Shown: positions 40,579 to 50,460, counted from the stretch's first letter. The stretch: 64,000 nt of DNA from an uncultured bacterium (GCA_934636825.1 CAKUBG010000009.1:1-64000), one strand, 5' to 3'. Notes: generated by a model not told the origin, from the letters alone. A program made the numbers and translations.

Positions 40579-42858
40579 TTAACGTGAGTATATAGTCCTC
40601 TCAGCAAACATACTGTCCAACTCAGCTTTTTTAAAGCGTTGCGGCTCGTGGCCGGTCCAGTCGATTACAAAGTACATTTTCTCCGGTTGTTGTATTTTGC
40701 TGAAAAAACGTATTTGATCGGTTGGTAGCATTTTATAATTGTAATACCAGCCTGTAGGCGAAGGCTTGGAAATGCCCTTAGCATGGAGGTGGCGAGCGCC
40801 TTTGGGGAAGAATGGCATAACTCGTGCAGCCAACTTTTCGCCTAAAACTTTACACCCCATATCGCCACGCATTATTAAGCGGAGATGGGGGGCAAACAGC
40901 AAGCTGCTTTCGAAGCCTACCGTCTGTCCTTGAAAATCGCCTTCTACGGTATCACGAATTATCAACCTTTGTTCTGTAGGCTTAAAAAGAAGTTCGCGTC
41001 CTAAGCTTAAAACTAAACCGTTAGTTAAACGAGCTTGGCGCTTGGTCCACAAGAGCACATCAGCTCCTTCTTTTCTTTCCCTATATAAAGGAGAACAGAA
41101 AACATAACCGTCTTTGTGTATTTCAGTTATATCGTCAGGGCAATATCTGCGCTCGGAAGCGTTTAAATCTTCCAAATAGGCAATTTTAAAAGGAAAAATT
41201 TCCTCGGCGAGCGTGGGAGCGGAGTGAGCAAAAAAGCTGTTTAAATATGGATAGGCATTGCTGGAAACAGTAGAAAAACCCGCATCTATAATAAATGGTT
41301 CATTCTCTACCGTTAAACATATAGATAAGAAATCACAATGCGGTTGAGAGATCGTTTGCTTGGGATTGGGAGCCTTATAAAAATCTTGAGCCGGAGCGGA
41401 AGGAGTGCATCCTTTTATGATAACTTGAGAACTCTTGGGTCCCCAATGATCGCGAACGCTGCCTATGCCATTAGCGACGAAATAGAAACTTGTCTCCTCG
41501 GGGAAGTAATCTCCTCGGCCGGAACCGAATTTAGCAGCAAGTTCGGGAGTTGGGGCTACCCACCAAGCAACTTCGGCAGGCATATGTTCTATGCCGCACA
41601 GAAACTCGTCACGATCAAAAATAATGGCGCCCAGACATAGCAAAGTTTGAATATACTCTGAAATAGAGGACTGCCTCCCCATAAATCCGGGAGCACAAAA
41701 TGTACCTATGTGGGGAGCTACTTTATTGGTACCATTGATCGCTTGTAAGGCTTCAAGAGAAATACGCAGTGCTTCTGACAAATATTGTGGAGTTTGGGTA
41801 TGATTGGCAACGTGTTGCAAGACTGGAAGCAACATCCACTCCAAAGCTGCACAGTGAGCACATAAAGAGCCGCTTAAATGTAACCCGTCATTTCCAAACT
41901 CACGCTCAATCAGTTTTGAAAGCCTTGACTCAGCAAGCGTGCGCCATCTTTTGGCCAATTTTAATTCTGGGAAATGGGTAGCAAATACGTAAAGACAAGC
42001 TGCGGCTGGGAACGATAATACTTTATCGTAGCGAAGATGCCAATCTAAAGCAGCTCCATGGAGGATCATTGTCTCCATGATTTTAGTAAAGATGCGAGGA
42101 GTAAAAGCGGAACTGCTCAAACACATATCGACGGCAATCATCCAATTCATTAGTCTGATGGCTATCGTGTCAAAGTTGAGCCAGTTTACGCCTATCCAAA
42201 TAGGGTTGCTAGCTCCCCATTCTGTAGCTTGAATTAAAATTTCGGAAGCATATTTATCTTGTTTGCTCAGCCAATAGGAACGAGCTAAAGTTAGAAAATG
42301 GTAATGCTCGTTAAGTTCCCAAGTGCGATCCAGAGAAGGATACTTGGCTAAAGGCGATTCATTTAAGCAAGCAGCATTATCCGGAGACAAAATTTTTCTC
42401 AGCTCTTTAACGGCAATTCTGGGCCAACTCTTGGAACAAAAATCGGAGAACCAGTCGATATTGCCGCTAAAGGTCTCTTGCTGATTAGAAAGATAAGAAG
42501 AAAAAGTATGCCTCATCGCTTGCAGTGTTGAATCACTGAGCTCTTTTACGGCCGTGGGAGAGGCTTTAAAGCTGTCCGCAACTGCCTTTGCGTCTGAATA
42601 TTGCAAAAATAGTTGCGGACGAATGCGCTCGCGGAAGTAATTGAAGAGCGCTTCCGCAGCTTTTTCAGGTTGATCGCGCAGGGCATAATTTCTTGCTTCC
42701 TCGATCCCTGCTGCTCCGGAGAATTGTCCAAACAGATATTTGTCCTGGAAAATGTAAGTAGAGCAACTATCGTAAGCTAAATCGACCTGAGCCTCCAAGC
42801 TAAGTGGCATGGAAGAAGTGATTATATTCTTACGTAACCAAGGAAACATATTGTCCAA
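40579..42858 (-). CDS. Heparinase II/III-like protein
   Basis: 759 residues. The N-terminal half is an alpha/alpha toroid-like helical region (NWLNFDTIAIRLMNWMIAVD near 205-225, then HLSGSLCAHCAALEWMLLP). The C-terminal half is a beta region that includes QPHCDFLSICLTVENEPFII, matching the H-x-D-x-L-S-F pattern of heparinase II/III and related uronic-acid lyases. No signal peptide is seen, as in bacterial homologues found in polysaccharide gene clusters. It may cleave or modify an acidic surface polysaccharide. The TTG start lies 9 bases after AGGAG. The ATG three codons later is an alternative. It follows the aminotransferase gene by 12 bases. Confidence 0.8.
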   Translation of the reverse strand: MDNMFPWLRKNIITSSMPLSLEAQVDLAYDSCSTYIFQDKYLFGQFSGAAGIEEARNYALRDQPEKAAEALFNYFRERIRPQLFLQYSDAKAVADSFKASPTAVKELSDSTLQAMRHTFSSYLSNQQETFSGNIDWFSDFCSKSWPRIAVKELRKILSPDNAACLNESPLAKYPSLDRTWELNEHYHFLTLARSYWLSKQDKYASEILIQATEWGASNPIWIGVNWLNFDTIAIRLMNWMIAVDMCLSSSAFTPRIFTKIMETMILHGAALDWHLRYDKVLSFPAAACLYVFATHFPELKLAKRWRTLAESRLSKLIEREFGNDGLHLSGSLCAHCAALEWMLLPVLQHVANHTQTPQYLSEALRISLEALQAINGTNKVAPHIGTFCAPGFMGRQSSISEYIQTLLCLGAIIFDRDEFLCGIEHMPAEVAWWVAPTPELAAKFGSGRGDYFPEETSFYFVANGIGSVRDHWGPKSSQVIIKGCTPSAPAQDFYKAPNPKQTISQPHCDFLSICLTVENEPFIIDAGFSTVSSNAYPYLNSFFAHSAPTLAEEIFPFKIAYLEDLNASERRYCPDDITEIHKDGYVFCSPLYRERKEGADVLLWTKRQARLTNGLVLSLGRELLFKPTEQRLIIRDTVEGDFQGQTVGFESSLLFAPHLRLIMRGDMGCKVLGEKLAARVMPFFPKGARHLHAKGISKPSPTGWYYNYKMLPTDQIRFFSKIQQPEKMYFVIDWTGHEPQRFKKAELDSMFAERTIYSR

Positions 42859-42870
42859 GTCGTCGATCTC

Positions 42871-43971
42871 CTAGTGACGAGGGAAATTCTTAATAGTCGA
42901 TACTACAGTGGCAATTTGCTCATCACTGAGCTCAGGGAACATAGGTAAAGACATTACTTCTTTTTGCACCTGTTCACAAACGGGTAAAGAGCCTTCTTTC
43001 ATACCGCTAGAGGCGAAAGTCTTTTGTAAGTGGAGGCATACAGGGTAGTAAATAGCCGGCCCTACACCATTTTCGCGCATATAGTCGAAAAGCTCATCGC
43101 GGTGAGGAGTACGAATAGTATACTGATGGAAGACGTGGTGGAAACCCTCGCGCTCGAGAGGAGTAATTACTCCGCTGCCTTGTAAAGCTTCAGTATATTT
43201 TTGAGCTACGGTACGGCGCTTTTTATTCCACTCATCGACATGTTTAAGCTTGACGCGCAAAGCTGCAGCTTGAATTTCGTCTAAGCGGCTGTTGGTGCCC
43301 AGAATCTCGTGATAATATCTAACTTTACTGCCGTGACCGCGCAGCATTTGTACTTTTTCAAAGTACTCATCACTGTTAGTTAAAACCATACCGCCGTCGC
43401 CGATACCACCCAAGTTTTTGCTGGGGAAGAACGAGAAGCAGCTAAGATCGCCGAAACCGCCGACTTTTTTACCGTCTACGCAAGCTCCAGTGGCTTGGGC
43501 GCAGTCTTCAATTAAAGCCAAATTGTGCTCTTGACAAATAGCTTTAATAGCTTTGACGTCGGCAGCGTGTCCGTAAAGATGGACGCAAATTACGGCTTTG
43601 GTGTGGGGAGTGATAGCTTTCTTTAGACTTTCAGGATCTAAAGTGAAAGTGCGAGGGTCAATATCGGCAAACACTACTTTGGAACCGGCCAAAGCTACGG
43701 CGCCGGCTGAGGCTACGAAAGTGAAGGAAGGAACGATCACTTCATCGTCGGCTTTCAGATCCAAAGCTCTCACTGCCAATTGCAGAGCATCAGTGCCATT
43801 TCCTACGCCTATACCGTGTTTAACTCCGTTCCAAGCCGCAAACTCTTCTTCGAAAGCTTTCACTTCGGGGCCTAAAACATATGCAGTAGAGCGCAGAACT
43901 TTCAGTACAGCTGCTTCCAATTCGTCTTGGATTTGAGAGTACTGAGTGCGAAGCTCTAAAATAGGGATCAT
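42871..43971 (-). CDS. DegT/DnrJ/EryC1/StrS sugar aminotransferase
   Basis: 366 residues, normal length. PLP-dependent transamination of a keto-sugar nucleotide is the usual reaction. Typical segments are GVGNGTDALQLAVRAL (54-70), FADIDPRTFTLDP (101-113), EDCAQATGA (155-163) and FFPSKNLGGIGDGG with the PLP-binding Lys185. The product would be an amino sugar for a surface polysaccharide. AAGGAGACATATTT precedes the ATG. It shares an operon with the heparinase-like gene, whose ribosome site overlaps this gene's stop. Confidence 0.92.
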   Translation of the reverse strand: MIPILELRTQYSQIQDELEAAVLKVLRSTAYVLGPEVKAFEEEFAAWNGVKHGIGVGNGTDALQLAVRALDLKADDEVIVPSFTFVASAGAVALAGSKVVFADIDPRTFTLDPESLKKAITPHTKAVICVHLYGHAADVKAIKAICQEHNLALIEDCAQATGACVDGKKVGGFGDLSCFSFFPSKNLGGIGDGGMVLTNSDEYFEKVQMLRGHGSKVRYYHEILGTNSRLDEIQAAALRVKLKHVDEWNKKRRTVAQKYTEALQGSGVITPLEREGFHHVFHQYTIRTPHRDELFDYMRENGVGPAIYYPVCLHLQKTFASSGMKEGSLPVCEQVQKEVMSLPMFPELSDEQIATVVSTIKNFPRH

Positions 43972-44326
43972 AAATATGTCTCCTTCTATCCGTTCATCAG
44001 GAGCGGAACCGCTTTGATGGCAGAAAATTCCTCAAATTGAGTGAAACTTTCCGTCGGCAAAATGTAGGTTAAAAGATTATCCAATCGGATTTTTGGCGTA
44101 GTATTGAAAGTGCTTACTAAAAATAGCAAAATAGCAAAATGCCTACTAAATATTTCTGAGACTTCAGAAATGTGGCCAATTTACGCTATCTTAGCCAAAG
44201 CTTAGCACCTCAAAGACCTTACAAGACCCCTATTTTCAAAGCATAGGGGGCAAGCCCTGCCGAAATCGGTGATTTTTTTACAGCAGCGCCAACTAAAGAG
44301 GCTAGGAATACGTCAAAAGTATGCCG
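43972..44326 (-). other. Intergenic region before the aminotransferase gene
   Basis: No gene is seen. It contains a 7-bp hairpin (CCCCTAT 44227-44233 with ATAGGGG 44243-44249) and a tandem run of the unit atagcaaa near 44126-44141. A small CCGA/TCGG stem before seven T residues (44260-44279) would be a terminator only on the plus strand, where no gene precedes it. The promoter for the minus-strand aminotransferase operon probably lies here. Confidence 0.4.
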
Positions 44327-46135
44327 CTAACCTTTACTGCGCACTTCAAATTCTAAGCGCCACTTAGGAACAGAGTCTTGGCAACACCAAACTTCCAAGG
44401 TGCCTACTTCAGTTACATAAGTTTCTAAGGTTACTGGCACTACTTTACCTACTTCTCCGGCTTCGGCGGGCAAAGTAATTTGTAATGAAGGCAGTTCTTC
44501 TATATCATCTTCCCAATCGTCGATTAAATCGCCAATCTGATCTTGCTGACGACAAGTGGAAGCCAAAAATCTAAATTCTGCCGGTTCGCCGATAACCAGA
44601 CCAAAACTTCTGTTGGGCAAACGCTCACGTGAATCTTCTTCCATGCCAAAAGGAGCTACGCATAAAGCTTTTATGGGAGGAATAAGTCCGGGAACGGCAG
44701 GCATGGAAGTTTCGATACCCACATAATAAGAACGGTTGGTACCGGCTTTAATTCGTATGCCGGAACCTTGACTTGCTAAACCGCTGCGTACCGCACCGCG
44801 AGCTACGGCCAAGTCGTAATCGGCTCCGACTAATTCTTTGGCCGGAGGGGCTCCTATAGACTCCAACCAAGAGTTGACCGTTTCCAGCAAACGACGGCGC
44901 AAGACGGGAGCTTTTAGCACGCCTCCGTTAAAAAGGATCGCTGTCGGGGCGAAAATAGGAGCTGAGCCGTCCTCAGGTTTGTTGGCTGCCAAGAACCTAG
45001 CTAAATGTTTTGTGATAGCTGGATTAGATTCAAAAGGTAAGCCCAATTCACGCAAACCGCTCTGGCGAGAACGCTCAGCTTGCTCTTCAAAGGAACACTT
45101 AGGGAAAAAGCCATCTACAATAAGCTGTTCGGTCGCTTGGCGGCTCAAGGAGTCGGCAATAGAAGAAGCTATCAAGCTGCTGCCACGCCCGGGAATGGTA
45201 ACACTCCATTCTTCTTCAGCATATTCTTGCAACAATTGCTCTTTGGCTGTGCGACAAGCATGCGTAAGAACTTGCATTTGCCAAGCATCAAGCTTAATTT
45301 TGCGCTCTGTTTTTAACTTTTGCTGCATATACACAGCCAAAGTTAAATCCATGTTGTCGCCGCCTAGTAAGAGATGATCTCCTACAGCTGAGCGTTCCAG
45401 ACAAAGTTTGCCATCTTGGTTGGCTACGGTAATGAGGCTGAAGTCGGTGGTGCCTCCTCCTATGTCGCATACCAAAATTTTGTCTCCGACTGACACTTGT
45501 GAACGCCAATCCTCTTCGGTATTGCCAAGCCAGGCATAAAAGGCGGCTTGAGGCTCTTCTAAGAGAGTTAAATGCCTGAGGCCGGCTTTTTGAGCAGCTT
45601 TAACTGTGAGCTCTCTGGCTATTGTATCAAAGGAGGCCGGCACGGTAAGAACTACTTGTTGATCTTCTAAAGGCTGTTCTGGGTGCTCAAAGTTCCAGGC
45701 TGAGCGCAAATGCTCAAGATAGCGGGCTGAAGCATCAATAGGGGAAATATGTTCTACTTCTTCTGGAGCGTTCCAGGGCAAAATGGGACTATTGCGATCT
45801 ATTTGCTCGCTGGAAAGCCAAGACTTGGCTGAAGAGACGACACGGTGAGGCACTTTGGCGCCTTGCTCACGGGCCATATATCCGACTATATCTTTAGCTT
45901 CTTTATCCCAAGGTAGCTCGATACTGTGGGGTGGTAATTCGTGAGAACCTGGAAAATAAAGGAAAGAGGGAAGAGTCTTGCGTGGCTCGACGGTTGCCGG
46001 GTAGGTGAGTTGGGGTATAGAAAAATGATTTATGGGAGGAGTTTCTTTGATATTTTTGTTTCCTGCCGAAGCTGTGTCAGGATCTGACCAAGCTAAGGCA
46101 CAATTTGTTGTTCCTAAGTCTATACCTATAATCAT
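44327..46135 (-). CDS. Hsp70-family (DnaK-like) protein
   Basis: 602 residues. The actin-type ATPase begins IIGIDLGTTNCALAWS. It also has VLTVPASFD, LLEEPQAAFYAWLG, CDIGGGTTDFSL and LFNGGVLKAP. The C-terminal part differs from the DnaK substrate-binding domain and lacks its lid, so this is one of the Hsp70-like proteins of unknown client rather than the housekeeping DnaK. A gene of the DUF2760 type lies directly upstream, a pairing known from many bacteria. GGGAGA precedes the ATG. Confidence 0.85.
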   Translation of the reverse strand: MIIGIDLGTTNCALAWSDPDTASAGNKNIKETPPINHFSIPQLTYPATVEPRKTLPSFLYFPGSHELPPHSIELPWDKEAKDIVGYMAREQGAKVPHRVVSSAKSWLSSEQIDRNSPILPWNAPEEVEHISPIDASARYLEHLRSAWNFEHPEQPLEDQQVVLTVPASFDTIARELTVKAAQKAGLRHLTLLEEPQAAFYAWLGNTEEDWRSQVSVGDKILVCDIGGGTTDFSLITVANQDGKLCLERSAVGDHLLLGGDNMDLTLAVYMQQKLKTERKIKLDAWQMQVLTHACRTAKEQLLQEYAEEEWSVTIPGRGSSLIASSIADSLSRQATEQLIVDGFFPKCSFEEQAERSRQSGLRELGLPFESNPAITKHLARFLAANKPEDGSAPIFAPTAILFNGGVLKAPVLRRRLLETVNSWLESIGAPPAKELVGADYDLAVARGAVRSGLASQGSGIRIKAGTNRSYYVGIETSMPAVPGLIPPIKALCVAPFGMEEDSRERLPNRSFGLVIGEPAEFRFLASTCRQQDQIGDLIDDWEDDIEELPSLQITLPAEAGEVGKVVPVTLETYVTEVGTLEVWCCQDSVPKWRLEFEVRSKG

Positions 46136-46182
46136 CTAAAAATGTCTCCCAAAATAGTGTTACCGAACTCAAAGCCCTTAGG

Positions 46183-46692
46183 CTATAATTCTACTTCGGC
46201 TGGACAAATAACATCTGAATCTTCGTCTTGAGCACTTTGAGGCAAATTGGCTTTCTGTAAGCGCCAACCTTTATGGCGTAAAACTCCCTTGAAGGGCGGG
46301 TCGCCTTCTACTTTGCCTACCAAACGAACTGCGCCTGGATCGAAGCCCGCTTCCACGGTAATTTCTAAACCTTCTTCTTCAGTGCGGATAGGCTCCAGGA
46401 CTAAATATTCTTGGATAGCTTTGCGGCAGCCTCTATAAACAGTAGATTTTACTACGGCACCGACTTGGGCATCGGGAACGTTTTCTAAATCTTCTTGCAA
46501 GAAATCTATGAGTCGCCCTTCACGTTGAAGTAAAGCCAAAATGCCTACGGCACCTGGACAAAGAGAAGGAACTCCGGAGGATGGAGTCTCTTGAACAACT
46601 TCGTGGTCTGTCAGCAAAAGAGCTAACTTGTTGGCAAATTCTTTATTAAATAGAGCTTTAAAAAAAGCTTTAAAAGCTGTGACTATACGCAT
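46183..46692 (-). CDS. DUF2760-family protein, partner of the Hsp70-like gene
   Basis: 169 residues. The content fits DUF2760: a basic helical start (VTAFKAFFKALF), LALLQREGRLIDFLQEDLEN in the middle (about 51-70), and FKGVLRHKGWRLQKANLP near the end. No catalytic motif is evident. It lies 47 bases upstream of the Hsp70-like gene on the same strand. The conserved pairing suggests a joint, still undefined chaperone role. Confidence 0.75.
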   Translation of the reverse strand: MRIVTAFKAFFKALFNKEFANKLALLLTDHEVVQETPSSGVPSLCPGAVGILALLQREGRLIDFLQEDLENVPDAQVGAVVKSTVYRGCRKAIQEYLVLEPIRTEEEGLEITVEAGFDPGAVRLVGKVEGDPPFKGVLRHKGWRLQKANLPQSAQDEDSDVICPAEVEL

Positions 46693-46826
46693 AACTGAAA
46701 TTTTTTGCTAAAGTGGGTCGACTCCCTGCATTTATGTAGGAAGACTGAAAAAGACGACGCTCCCTCAATAGAGTAAAACCTTTCTGCTTTGGGGATCTTT
46801 GAACGCCAGTGACTTATCTCAGGTTG

Positions 46827-47774
46827 CTAACGAGCGCAAGCACGTTGCAATCTGTCTCTGACTGCGGCCCATTCTTCATCTTGCGGCGGTTGCTCTATAA
46901 GAATAGACTGCGGTCGCAAACTATCAGCATAACGAAGCATGCTATAAATAGACTGAGCGTACTGTTGAGGATTGCTCGGTAAACTTAAGAAGCGTACTTG
47001 CTTATCGTCAGAAACTTCGAATTTATGCATAGCCAAAACTACTAAGGAAGAGCTATTTTGTTTGATAATTTCGGAAAGTTCTTGGCTTGGCATCATTTGA
47101 GCTGGAGTATTGGGAGCGTAATGCTTTTTTAAAGTGCCTGGAGCTTTACTGCCCTGGCCGCAAGCGATAGGAAAACCGGCTATTTCGCTAATTACTGAGG
47201 CACTGAGCATACCCGGACGTACAATTACTGGCTTTTCTTTCGAAAAATCGACAATAGTAGATTCTACGCCTACAGCACAAGGCCCACCGTCCAGTACAAA
47301 TTTGAGGAGGTCGCCAAACTCTTCGTGTACGTGTTCGGCGCTGGTAGGGCTAATATGGCCGAAGCGATTGGCTGACGGGCCGATAATACCGCGTCCAAAT
47401 ACAGAAATAAGTTCTCTGGTTAAAGGGTGAGCGGGAATTCTTATGCCTACGCTATCTTGACCGCCGGTTACTTGGGGCAATACTTCGGGGCGTTTAGGTA
47501 AAATTAAAGTCATGGGGCCAGGCCAAAAGTGCTCTGCCAATTTTTGGGCAGCTTTGGGCACTTCTCGGGCCCAAAGTTCCAACTTGTCCAAACTATCTAA
47601 GTGGACGATAGAAGGATGATCGGCCGGCCTACCTTTTAAGGCGTATACTTTGCGAATAGCTTCTATGTTGGCAGCATCTGCTCCCAATCCGTAGACTGTT
47701 TCTGTGGGGAAAGCTACCATGCCACCTTGGGCCAACTCTTGGGCAGCTTGCTTTATAAGTTCGTCATTAAACAT
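46827..47774 (-). CDS. L-threonylcarbamoyladenylate synthase (Sua5 type)
   Basis: 315 residues. The YrdC domain (1-200) begins with FPTETVYGLGADA. It also carries KGRPADHPSIVHL, WPGPMTLILP and SVGIRIPAHP. A short linker with PGTLKKHYAPNTP and a C-terminal Sua5 domain follow, so this is the longer two-domain form. It makes threonylcarbamoyl-AMP from threonine, bicarbonate and ATP for the t6A37 modification of tRNAs that read ANN codons. The TsaB/D/E partners are not in the window. Confidence 0.93.
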   Translation of the reverse strand: MFNDELIKQAAQELAQGGMVAFPTETVYGLGADAANIEAIRKVYALKGRPADHPSIVHLDSLDKLELWAREVPKAAQKLAEHFWPGPMTLILPKRPEVLPQVTGGQDSVGIRIPAHPLTRELISVFGRGIIGPSANRFGHISPTSAEHVHEEFGDLLKFVLDGGPCAVGVESTIVDFSKEKPVIVRPGMLSASVISEIAGFPIACGQGSKAPGTLKKHYAPNTPAQMMPSQELSEIIKQNSSSLVVLAMHKFEVSDDKQVRFLSLPSNPQQYAQSIYSMLRYADSLRPQSILIEQPPQDEEWAAVRDRLQRACAR

Positions 47775-47832
47775 ATATATGCGTGACTTTCTTTATTGAG
47801 GTGAAAAATCTTAATCGCGGCGCTACTTCGCA

Positions 47833-47870
47833 CAAAAAGAAAACCGTCCCCCCGAATGAAGGGACGGTTC
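47833..47870 (-). terminator. Intrinsic terminator
   Basis: On the minus strand AGAACCGTCCC pairs with GGGACGGTTTTCT across a short loop and runs into five T residues (A residues at 47834-47838). It ends the zinc-ribbon gene upstream of Sua5. Confidence 0.85.
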
Positions 47871-47933
47871 TTTGATTTTTTGAAGTTTCGCCGGACGGAA
47901 ACAATCTAAAATCACAAAAATATCAATTTGTTG

Positions 47934-48239
47934 TTAACGACGGGCTCCGCCGTGATTTTTGAAGCACTCGGCACAGTAAACAGGCTTATCGTTGCGGGGA
48001 CGGAAAGGCACTTTAGCAGTTTTTCCGCACTCAGCACAAACTACTTCGAACATTTCGCGGGTACCGTTAGAGCGGCCTAAAGAGCCATTCTCACGCTCGC
48101 GTTTATGGTTGCGGCGGCACTCCGGGCAGCGGCGGGGATCACTGGAAAAACCTTTAGAATTGTAAAACTCTTGTTCACCGGCTGTAAAAACGAAAGTTTC
48201 ACCGCAATCACAGCAAGTTAAAGTACGATCAGAAAACAC
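47934..48239 (-). CDS. Double zinc-ribbon protein
   Basis: 101 residues. Two zinc-binding units are seen: TCCDCGETFVFTAGEQEFY with RCPECR, and CAECGKTAKVPFRPRN with YCAECF. This is the common small bacterial zinc-ribbon family of unknown role whose N-terminus reads F-S-D-x-T-L-x-C. The GTG at 48239 was chosen because the family homology begins there and a strong GGAGGAAA site lies 8 bases upstream. The longer open frame to 48428 has no such support. Confidence 0.8.
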   Translation of the reverse strand: MFSDRTLTCCDCGETFVFTAGEQEFYNSKGFSSDPRRCPECRRNHKRERENGSLGRSNGTREMFEVVCAECGKTAKVPFRPRNDKPVYCAECFKNHGGARR

Positions 48240-48244
48240 TCTAA

Positions 48245-48252
48245 TTTCCTCC
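48245..48252 (-). promoter_or_regulatory. Ribosome binding site deciding a GTG start
   Basis: GGAGGAAA on the minus strand, with 8 bases between GGAGG and the GTG start of the zinc-ribbon gene. Confidence 0.75.
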
Positions 48253-48756
48253 AACAGGAAGTTGCCAACGGGAATGCGAGCTTCTTGACACACTTCCCAA
48301 GGCCTAAGCTCAGGAATTATCGGATACCAACAAATCTCGCCTGCTGAAATGCAGGTTTTACGAATTCTCTCCGCAATGGATGATGCCCCACCCATATTTA
48401 TTTTGACTAAATACAAGCAACGAAACAACCAGCATTAAGGGAAACCGTAGCTTTTATTCCAATTCGCACCAAAATTGTAGACTGCCCCTAAAAAGTAGTC
48501 AAGGAGTGAAAGTGGCGAAAGGTTAAAAAAAATTTAATTAAATCGAGGCGAATTTTGCTTATAATGCGCCTTTCTGCATGAATAAAGAGAATAAAAATGT
48601 ATATTGCCCAAATCTCTCTTTAGCGAGAACAAAGTTGCTTAACCGACCTTGAAAATGATCAACCTTGTTTAGTATTTCAGTACAGTAAAATTTAACTACA
48701 AATAGCCCAAATAGAGTTTACTTAGCCTGATAAACTGTATCTTTTTTGTTCCATTC
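48253..48756. other. Intergenic region
   Basis: About 500 bases with no supported gene. Codons 48240-48428 of a longer minus-strand frame lack family homology. The part from 48520 to 48720 is AT-rich, and no terminator was recognised at the 3' end of the radical SAM cluster. The promoter of the zinc-ribbon gene probably lies here. Confidence 0.4.
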
Positions 48757-50460
48757 TTACTGACTGATTAACTTGCGCAAATCTCCATATTGCCTGATCT
48801 TGAACCAAGTTAACTCGCCGTTAAGTAGATAACGCCAGGCCACAGCTCCCATCTTTACAAAATTGGCTGCCCAAGCTAGGTAAAATGGGAAGCGCCAGTG
48901 ACGTTTGAAGAAGTTGCGCTGTTTCAGCAAGAAATTGATGAAGCTTTTGGGAATAAACGACTTTGAGGCCAGGCAGTATATCGCTAGATAAAAGCGATCT
49001 TCTGGACTGCGCGGCCAATCCATGGAAACACGAAATTGCTTCCAAGCTTTATTGTTCAAGCCTTCAACTTCATTGGGCGAAAGTTTGCCCTCAGAGAGTA
49101 GTCTTTTGGTAATAGCTGTACCCGGGAAATAATTCAATGAATAAAAATAGACGTCATAAGGGCGCTCTAACTCCAACATAAATTTGGCCGTTTCCAATTT
49201 CATTTCTTCACTGGCCCAAGGGTTGTCGATAATTAAATCGTAAACGGCCGAAAGGCCCAATTTTTTGTTAAATTTGGAAAAGTCCAATATATTGTCATTG
49301 CCGGGTACGCGGTTATGAACAGCCAAACTTTCCTGGGGAGAGCCACTTTCAATCCCTGTTTGCATTCTGACTAAACCGGCCTTTTTTAACTTTTCTAAAA
49401 AAGGCTGGCGCAACATGGGCGGTATCAGCATACATTCGAATGGTAAACCTATGCGTTGGGGATATTTCGAGCAAAACTCATCCACCCAGGCAACCGGGGC
49501 GGCAAAGGCCGTATCATCATCTATTTTGACTCTAGCCAAACGAGGAAAGTGCTTTTTGACATACTCAAGTTCACCCAATATATGCTCTACTGAGCGCAAA
49601 CGATAAAATTTTTGTCTATCAGCGGCAAACTTTTCGCGTAAAATGGATACGTAACAATAAGAACAATTGTAAGGGCAGCCTCTTGAACAATAAATCCGGT
49701 ACTCGGCTGTTCGTTTCCAGGGCTCTTCATTATGGATTCTTTTATCTTCGATATAAAACTTGTTAAAATCATCTACGTCTGGGTAAGGCAATTCGTCCAA
49801 GTTGGCGATTAAAGGGCGCATTTCATTTTTGTAAATTTTATCTCCCAATTTAGCCCAAATATTGGGAATATCACCGGTGAAGTTCTTGTTGTGCAAAGCT
49901 TCGCACAAGTCAATTAAGGGAGCTTCTCCTTCGCCTAGGCAAAGATAATCGGCAAAATCCAAGGCCCCTTCGGGAACGGCAGTGACGTGAATCCCGCCCC
50001 AACATATGGGTAAATTTGGAAAACGCTTTTTTAGTGCTCCAGTAAGCTCTTTTACCATTGGCAATAAGCTGGAAATAAAGCCTATACCTACAAGATTGGC
50101 TCGTTTGTCGGCTATAATTTTAAAGACCAACTCCAACTCTTGGGGTGAAGGCATTTCTAATTTGTTGTTTACCCAATCGCGTAAAAAAATTAAGTTAACA
50201 TTGAAACCTGCGCGGCGCAAAGCGGCTGACAAGTAACGTAATCCTGAATTTTCAACGCTATAAATAGCTATTAAAACTACATTAAATTGCTTAGGCTCGC
50301 CGTACCAGCCAGAGCGAGGAGCCCAAGGAGCCTTAAGTTGTTTTTCCGCTGAACCTAAAGATGGATCGAAGATCGCTTCGGCCGAGCCTGGGGAAGCTCC
50401 GGGAGCGGATAATTGGGAGGAAAAGTCGCCGTGACTATTAGTTGTATTGTGCGTTAACAT
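48757..50460 (-). CDS. B12-binding-type radical SAM enzyme
   Basis: 567 residues. A Ser/Pro-rich leader (1-55) is followed by a B12-binding-like domain (about 57-205: NVVLIAIYSVENSGLRYLSA, GIGFISS, WGGIHVTAVPEGAL, CLGEGE). The radical SAM core carries CSRGCPYNCSYCYV, the three Cys that hold the 4Fe-4S cluster, and a distal IESGSPQESL. These enzymes use S-adenosylmethionine, and often cobalamin, for methylation or rearrangement of unreactive carbons. The usual cobalamin-ligand motif DxHxxG is not evident. It is the last gene of the radical SAM cluster, and its ATG overlaps the stop of the preceding gene. Confidence 0.85.
   Translation of the reverse strand: MLTHNTTNSHGDFSSQLSAPGASPGSAEAIFDPSLGSAEKQLKAPWAPRSGWYGEPKQFNVVLIAIYSVENSGLRYLSAALRRAGFNVNLIFLRDWVNNKLEMPSPQELELVFKIIADKRANLVGIGFISSLLPMVKELTGALKKRFPNLPICWGGIHVTAVPEGALDFADYLCLGEGEAPLIDLCEALHNKNFTGDIPNIWAKLGDKIYKNEMRPLIANLDELPYPDVDDFNKFYIEDKRIHNEEPWKRTAEYRIYCSRGCPYNCSYCYVSILREKFAADRQKFYRLRSVEHILGELEYVKKHFPRLARVKIDDDTAFAAPVAWVDEFCSKYPQRIGLPFECMLIPPMLRQPFLEKLKKAGLVRMQTGIESGSPQESLAVHNRVPGNDNILDFSKFNKKLGLSAVYDLIIDNPWASEEMKLETAKFMLELERPYDVYFYSLNYFPGTAITKRLLSEGKLSPNEVEGLNNKAWKQFRVSMDWPRSPEDRFYLAIYCLASKSFIPKSFINFLLKQRNFFKRHWRFPFYLAWAANFVKMGAVAWRYLLNGELTWFKIRQYGDLRKLISQ

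Noticed and set aside
44126..44141. Short tandem atagcaaa units as a mobile-element end
   Set aside because: Only about two copies exist, with no inverted termini or transposase nearby.
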